Below, piece after piece: positions 60,119 to 64,000 of a stretch of 64,000 nt of DNA. Position numbers and translations under genes: made by a program. Each line of letters starts with the position of its first letter. Positions within the stretch are counted from its first letter, which is position 1. Below the pieces are notes generated by a model, which searched no databases, had not been told where the DNA came from, and saw only the letters and a program-made list of their open reading frames with translations. Source of the stretch: Pseudomonadota bacterium (GTDB lineage: Bacteria; Pseudomonadota; Alphaproteobacteria; Rs-D84); NCBI GenBank assembly GCA_023402015.1, contig JAEXCU010000011.1, positions 10,226 to 74,225 of the forward strand, in the 5' to 3' direction.

Positions 60119-61048
60119 ATGACAGAAAAAACACATCAGAAATTGTCGTCATGGATATTTTGGCGCCCGCTGAAATTTGCATTTGTATCATTTGCATTTA
60201 TGGTTGGTGTCGCACTGTTATACGGCATGACGGCGGCATATGTATTTCATGCCACTGTTGCACCACGTATGCCATTAGTTATATTACTGACATTGGCATT
60301 TACTGTTGCGGCGATAATGATGTTGCGCCGGTTGCCAAATGAAAACCTGGACCGTCGCAGTTTTGTCGCATTGAACAACGCGCAAACATTCGTTGTTTCC
60401 GGATTGTTTATAATATCCACCCTGGTGATTGTGGCCAACGCACAACAAATTATGCTGCGCATGATGTGGATGGAGGCCAATTCCAATAACACTTTCCTGT
60501 TGGTGATGATTGCAATGGGATTGTTTTATCTGTATCTGGCGGGATTATTTATGGCAAATGTATATGCCAAATTCCGTCGTTGTCGCGCAATGGGAATTCC
60601 GGCTGGCAAAGCATTGTGCACATTGCCATTTGGTTTTCCACTGTTATGGATTCCCGGATATGTTTTACCGGAAAAGGCGACCCGGAATCCGGCGCTGCCC
60701 CTGCGCGCAAAATGGTATGCACGTTTGACCGATTGGATAATGTCCGGCCCGGTAAAAACCGCGGTTGTGTTAATCGCCCTGATTTTATTTTCAGGATTCT
60801 TTTTCGGATTTAACTCTATCCTGTTGACGTTAAGTCTGGCGGTTATATTTGCAATATGGGGTCGCATTGTTGGCATGGAAAAATTTCGTCGTGAAATCGG
60901 TGGACGTTATACTTCATTTGCAATAATCGCAAACGTTGTTGTTTTGGTATCTGTTATCAGTATCGCAGTTCTGACAACATCATCCAGAATCACCAGTGTC
61001 CAGATTCAGGATTCCGCAATAATAACACAGGACACAAACGCCCAGTAA
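60119..61048 (+). CDS. Hypothetical multi-pass membrane protein
   Basis: 309 residues with about seven hydrophobic helices (FAFVSFAFMVGVALLYGMTAAYV, MPLVILLTLAFTVAAIMML, FLLVMIAMGLFYLYLAGLFMANVY, VVLIALILFSGFFFGF, and a Val-rich last one). Not recognised. It begins 23 bases after sufC and may be part of the suf transcript. Confidence 0.6.
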   Translation: MTEKTHQKLSSWIFWRPLKFAFVSFAFMVGVALLYGMTAAYVFHATVAPRMPLVILLTLAFTVAAIMMLRRLPNENLDRRSFVALNNAQTFVVSGLFIISTLVIVANAQQIMLRMMWMEANSNNTFLLVMIAMGLFYLYLAGLFMANVYAKFRRCRAMGIPAGKALCTLPFGFPLLWIPGYVLPEKATRNPALPLRAKWYARLTDWIMSGPVKTAVVLIALILFSGFFFGFNSILLTLSLAVIFAIWGRIVGMEKFRREIGGRYTSFAIIANVVVLVSVISIAVLTTSSRITSVQIQDSAIITQDTNAQ

Positions 61049-61090
61049 AAAACGCGCTATGTGCACGATTTACTGGCATAGGGGGATTTT

Positions 61091-62137
61091 ATGAATGGTT
61101 TAATTTTATTTGCAGGCCTGATATTTTTTCTGTGGCTGGGACGGTCAATTTTAATTCCCCTGTTGGTGGCAACGTTTCTGTGGTATCTGATAAACGCAAT
61201 TGCGGCATACATTCGCAGAATCATGCCGTTAAAATCTGAACGCGAACGCCAGAAAAAAATGACGGCTGCACGAATATTGGATTGGACATCAATTGTGTTG
61301 GCGGCGCTGGCCATGGTTGGCATGTTATATTTATTCGCAACCCAGATTCGCCCAATGGCATCGGAACTGATGGCGGCATTACCCGAACTGCAAAGCAAAC
61401 TGATGACGTTCGGTAATTACCTGTCCGAATCACTGGGGCTGCGATTTGATGCCAGTATGTTCCCAAACATAACCAAGATTGCTGCGAATGTCGGAACATC
61501 TGCCGCAGGAATTGTTACGTCTATGGGCATGATATTGGTTTACATGTTGTTTATGTTTATTGAACAAAGCACGTTTAATAAGAAATTTGCATCACTGTTT
61601 CCCAATAAAACCCAGTCCAAGAAAATGCGTTATATTATAAACAGCATTGACGAAAACATGAAAAAATATTTGTTTATGAAAACCCTGTTGTCGGCAATAA
61701 CCGGTGTATTGTCGTATTTCTGGTTGCAGATGCTGGGGCTGGAATATGCCGGCGTATGGGCATTTATCGTATTTATCACCAGTTATATTCCAACCATTGG
61801 CGCAATCGTTGCGTGTGGTCTGCCAATATTGTATTCATTGGTAACGGCGCCCACCCTGCACCAACCGATATTGGTTGCGGTCGGATTAATTGGATTACAG
61901 GTTTTGTTTGGTAATATATTGGAACCAAAACTGACGGGGAAAACACTGAATCTGTCCACATTGGCAATTCTGATAAATTTGGTTTTCTGGGGCATGATTT
62001 GGGGAATTGCAGGAATGTTTTTCAGTGTGCCATTGTTGGTTGCAACGTTCATTATCACGGCCCAATTTGATTCAACACGTTGGATTGCAGTGTTGTTGTC
62101 GGCCGACGGAAATATACCAGACAAACGCGACGAATAA
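61091..62137 (+). CDS. AI-2E/PerM family transporter
   Basis: 348 residues, about eight membrane helices. The family core is FWLQMLGLEYAGVWAFIVFITSYIPTIGAIVAC, followed by ILEPKLTGKTLNLSTLAILINLVFWGMIWGIAGMFFSVPLLV. Family members export AI-2 or act as Na+/H+ antiporters or permeases; the substrate here is unknown. Confidence 0.88.
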   Translation: MNGLILFAGLIFFLWLGRSILIPLLVATFLWYLINAIAAYIRRIMPLKSERERQKKMTAARILDWTSIVLAALAMVGMLYLFATQIRPMASELMAALPELQSKLMTFGNYLSESLGLRFDASMFPNITKIAANVGTSAAGIVTSMGMILVYMLFMFIEQSTFNKKFASLFPNKTQSKKMRYIINSIDENMKKYLFMKTLLSAITGVLSYFWLQMLGLEYAGVWAFIVFITSYIPTIGAIVACGLPILYSLVTAPTLHQPILVAVGLIGLQVLFGNILEPKLTGKTLNLSTLAILINLVFWGMIWGIAGMFFSVPLLVATFIITAQFDSTRWIAVLLSADGNIPDKRDE

Positions 62138-62144
62138 AACAATA

Positions 62145-62181
62145 AAAAACGGTGCTATGTGCACCGTTTCTGGGATTTTTT
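62145..62181. terminator. Hairpin between converging genes
   Basis: AAACGGTGC/GCACCGTTT stem, T tract further on. Confidence 0.7.
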
Positions 62182-62192
62182 ATAAAATATAA

Positions 62193-62645
62193 TCATTTAT
62201 TTCTGGCCAATAATGCAATTGCATTTTCCAAAATAATGCGGGCCGATTCGCTGTCCAAACGTTGCTTTAATTGGTCCACACGCATTTTTCCCATTGCATC
62301 TTGGGCGGAAAAACTGGTCAGATTTTCTTCTATAAATATAATGGGCAAATCGCTGTATGTGCATAAATCCGTGGCTGTGCGACGAACAGACGCGGTTGTT
62401 TCTGATTCGGTTCCGTCGGCATGCAGTGGCAATCCAATTATAATTCCAACCGCATTTTCATCCCGCGCCACGCGCGCAATTTGTTCGGCAATATTTCCCC
62501 CACCACGTGGCATTACAATTGGTGGCCGCGTGAACACAAATTCGCGCGACGCATCAGATACTGCGACACCTGTTCTGCGGGCGCCCCAATCAATCCCAAT
62601 CAGGCGTCCTGTTGGCGGAAAACCGTTGCAATCTGGCAAAATCAT
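62193..62645 (-). CDS. ruvX: Putative Holliday junction resolvase RuvX (YqgF)
   Basis: 150 residues, RNase H fold: LIGIDWGARRTGVAVSD (catalytic Asp), IIGLPLHADGTES, PIIFIEENLTSFSAQDAM, RIILENAIALLARNK. Acts in rRNA processing or recombination. Start ATG 62645 follows AGGAAATT; a longer frame is open upstream but not family-like. Divergent from gatC across 48 bases. Confidence 0.88.
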   Translation of the reverse strand: MILPDCNGFPPTGRLIGIDWGARRTGVAVSDASREFVFTRPPIVMPRGGGNIAEQIARVARDENAVGIIIGLPLHADGTESETTASVRRTATDLCTYSDLPIIFIEENLTSFSAQDAMGKMRVDQLKQRLDSESARIILENAIALLARNK

Positions 62646-62693
62646 TGTATAATTTCCTGATGTTAAATATATATAAATAGAATAGGATTTGAA

Positions 62694-62987
62694 ATGGCAT
62701 TTAGCAAGCAGCAATTACAAAAATTTGCCAATCTGATAAGGATTGATATTCCAGATGAAAAATTGGAAAAAATGAATATTGATTCTGTTATTGATTGGTT
62801 GGACAAATTACAAAAAATTGATACACGGGGAATCACCCCAATGTTGAATCCATCAGAACATAAATTGCCACGTCGTTCGGATATTGTCGCAGACGGAAAC
62901 ATCCGCGATGCTGTATTTGCAAATGCACCGGATACGGCGGGTGTATCACGTGGATATTTTGCCGTACCAAAAGTAATGGATGAATAA
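62694..62987 (+). CDS. gatC: Asp/Glu-tRNA amidotransferase subunit C
   Basis: 97-residue small subunit: FANLIRIDIPDEKLEKMNIDSVIDWLDKLQKIDTRGI, then LRRSDIVADG and APDTAGVSRGYFAVPKVMDE. It holds GatA and GatB together. gatA follows 21 bases later. A promoter lies in the 50-base gap to ruvX. Confidence 0.9.
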   Translation: MAFSKQQLQKFANLIRIDIPDEKLEKMNIDSVIDWLDKLQKIDTRGITPMLNPSEHKLPRRSDIVADGNIRDAVFANAPDTAGVSRGYFAVPKVMDE

Positions 62988-63008
62988 TTTACCAATCGGA
63001 ATTTTAAA

Positions 63009-64000
63009 ATGATAGATCTGACAATTACCCAAGCATTAGAAAAATTAAAATCGCGCGAAATCAGCGCAACGGAATTGACACGTGCGCATCTGGACCGAAA
63101 CGCACAATATGGCGCGGATTTAAATTGCTATATCACGACAACGCCGGAACGTGCATTGGCCGATGCCGCGGCGGCGGATGCGCGCTATGCCGCAGGAACG
63201 GCCCTGCCACTGGACGGGATTCCAATTGGTATGAAGGATTTATTTGCCACACGCGGCATCAGAACAACGGCCGCATCGCGCATGCTGGAAAATTTTGTTC
63301 CACAATATGAATCAACGGTTTCACAAAAATTCATAGATGCCGGGACCGTTTTATTGGGTAAAACCAATCTGGACGAATTTGCAATGGGCACATTCAGCAA
63401 AACCAGTTTCTTTGGCGCACCGGTAAATCCATGGCAAATGGAAAAGCGTCTGACCGCGGGTGGTTCATCGGGCGGCACAACCAGTGCGGTTGCATCCGGC
63501 CTGGCAATGGGTGGCACAGGAACAGATACCGGCGGTTCAATTCGTTTCCCGTCGGCGATTACCGGCCTGGTTGGGATGAAACCAACGTACGGCCTGTGCA
63601 GCAGATGGGGATGCGTCGCATTCGCATCCAGTTTAGATACCCCGGGCCCAATCGCCCGTACGGTTGATGATGCGGCATTATTATTGGCCACAATGGCGGG
63701 TCATGACCCACGGGATTCAACCAGTGCAGACGTCGCATTCGCTGCAAACGTTCCGTTATCCCCGGTGCTGGGCGACGGTAAAAAATTACGTGTGGGTGTT
63801 ATCCGGGAATTGGCAGATGTCGCAGTTTCGCCGGATATGAAACGCCTGTACGACGCGCGTTTGGCCGATTTAAAATCTGCCGGTGCCGAAATCATAGATG
63901 TATCAATTCCAAATATCTTGGACGCATTGGCGGCATATTATATTATCGCCCCGGCCGAGGCATCATCCAACCTGGCCCGATATGACGGTATGCGCTATGG
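63009..64000 (+). CDS. gatA: Asp/Glu-tRNA amidotransferase subunit A (3' truncated by window)
   Basis: First 330 residues of the amidase subunit; frame open to the window edge. Amidase signature: DGIPIGMKDLF with catalytic Lys, RLTAGGSSGGTTSAVASG (Ser-cisSer), and GTDTGGSIRFPSAITGLVGMKPTYG. GatCAB amidates Glu-tRNAGln or Asp-tRNAAsn; gatB is not in view. Start MIDLTITQALEK at 63009 has weak upstream CGGAA. Confidence 0.93.
   Translation, partial: MIDLTITQALEKLKSREISATELTRAHLDRNAQYGADLNCYITTTPERALADAAAADARYAAGTALPLDGIPIGMKDLFATRGIRTTAASRMLENFVPQYESTVSQKFIDAGTVLLGKTNLDEFAMGTFSKTSFFGAPVNPWQMEKRLTAGGSSGGTTSAVASGLAMGGTGTDTGGSIRFPSAITGLVGMKPTYGLCSRWGCVAFASSLDTPGPIARTVDDAALLLATMAGHDPRDSTSADVAFAANVPLSPVLGDGKKLRVGVIRELADVAVSPDMKRLYDARLADLKSAGAEIIDVSIPNILDALAAYYIIAPAEASSNLARYDGMRY

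Noticed and set aside
1..64000. tRNA or rRNA genes
   Set aside because: I looked for the GTTCGANNC T-loop and for CCA-ended cloverleaf stems by eye and found none that folded; TTCGAA-like strings belong to the leader hairpins.
1..64000. CRISPR array or cas genes
   Set aside because: No regularly spaced identical repeats; the repeat at 26445-26670 has only three, palindromic units, and no Cas-like proteins are seen.

Overview
The window looks like a chromosome segment of a host- or gut-associated Alphaproteobacterium with a compact genome, probably from one of the uncultured gut lineages. The evidence is alphaproteobacterial-type housekeeping genes (fabF/acpP, lepA, rbfA, tolB, pal, ftsEX, plsC, dnaN, dnaA, dprA, parE, uvrC, pgsA, dnaJ, sufB/sufC, gatCA), a Pal/TolB envelope, KHxSxxE-type PlsC, short intergenic gaps and many MKK-type signal peptides. 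The lineage is inference; no rRNA or tRNA gene was found.

Layout. 1-7.6 kb: end of an acyl-CoA/AMP ligase, a Cys-rich secreted protein, fabF-acpP, a catalytically degenerate integrase with a Cys-containing neighbour, lepA, rbfA and a YqaA-type membrane protein. 8-13.4 kb: four tandem, low-complexity secreted fibre proteins built from phage-tail-fibre-like repeats, followed by an outer-membrane barrel. 14.3-17.7 kb: pal, ftsE, ftsX, a DUF218 protein and plsC. 18-28.5 kb: an accessory-rich stretch with Cys-rich secreted proteins, small DNA-binding proteins, a nuclease-like protein, tolB, a VirB2-like protein, an aldolase, efp, ppa, and REP/hairpin repeats. 28.7-36.6 kb: dnaN, then an operon of pilin, pseudouridine synthase, AsmA and diadenylate cyclase, then uvrC and pgsA. 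36.6-50.3 kb: dnaJ, a HAD-like protein, parE with an ASCH/DUF3781 pair, two divergent Cys-rich proteins with near-identical 3' ends, dnaA with an AT-rich flank, dprA, plsY and rpsT. 50.3-64 kb: a VOC protein, an 882-residue Cys-rich protein, a TcpQ/secretin pair, sufB and sufC split by an inverted Cys-rich gene, two membrane proteins, ruvX, gatC and the start of gatA.

The most striking signal is not a protein. A family of exported Cys-rich proteins (nine recognisable genes) shares a C-terminal signature of the form ITxCYxxxGxxxDxTGxxxYxxxCYY or variants of it. Nearly every member is preceded by one of two repeated non-coding elements. Type 1 (five copies, one strongly diverged) looks like a 5' leader RNA: a small hairpin, a GGGGTGTnnnAACCC motif, an arm CTCC that can pair with a following GGAG, a long helix GGTTGGAGG/CCTCCAACC enclosing two covarying hairpins, and a terminator whose stem overlaps the 3' arm of that helix. 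That is attenuator-like architecture. Type 2 (five copies) has two GCCTAATCCAAAC-like boxes about 84-95 bp apart around a TTTCTGCATTTTT-like centre; in two copies a 17-bp-spaced promoter ends just upstream. These two elements and their link to one surface-protein family are the best candidates for an undescribed system. All alignments and foldings were done by eye.
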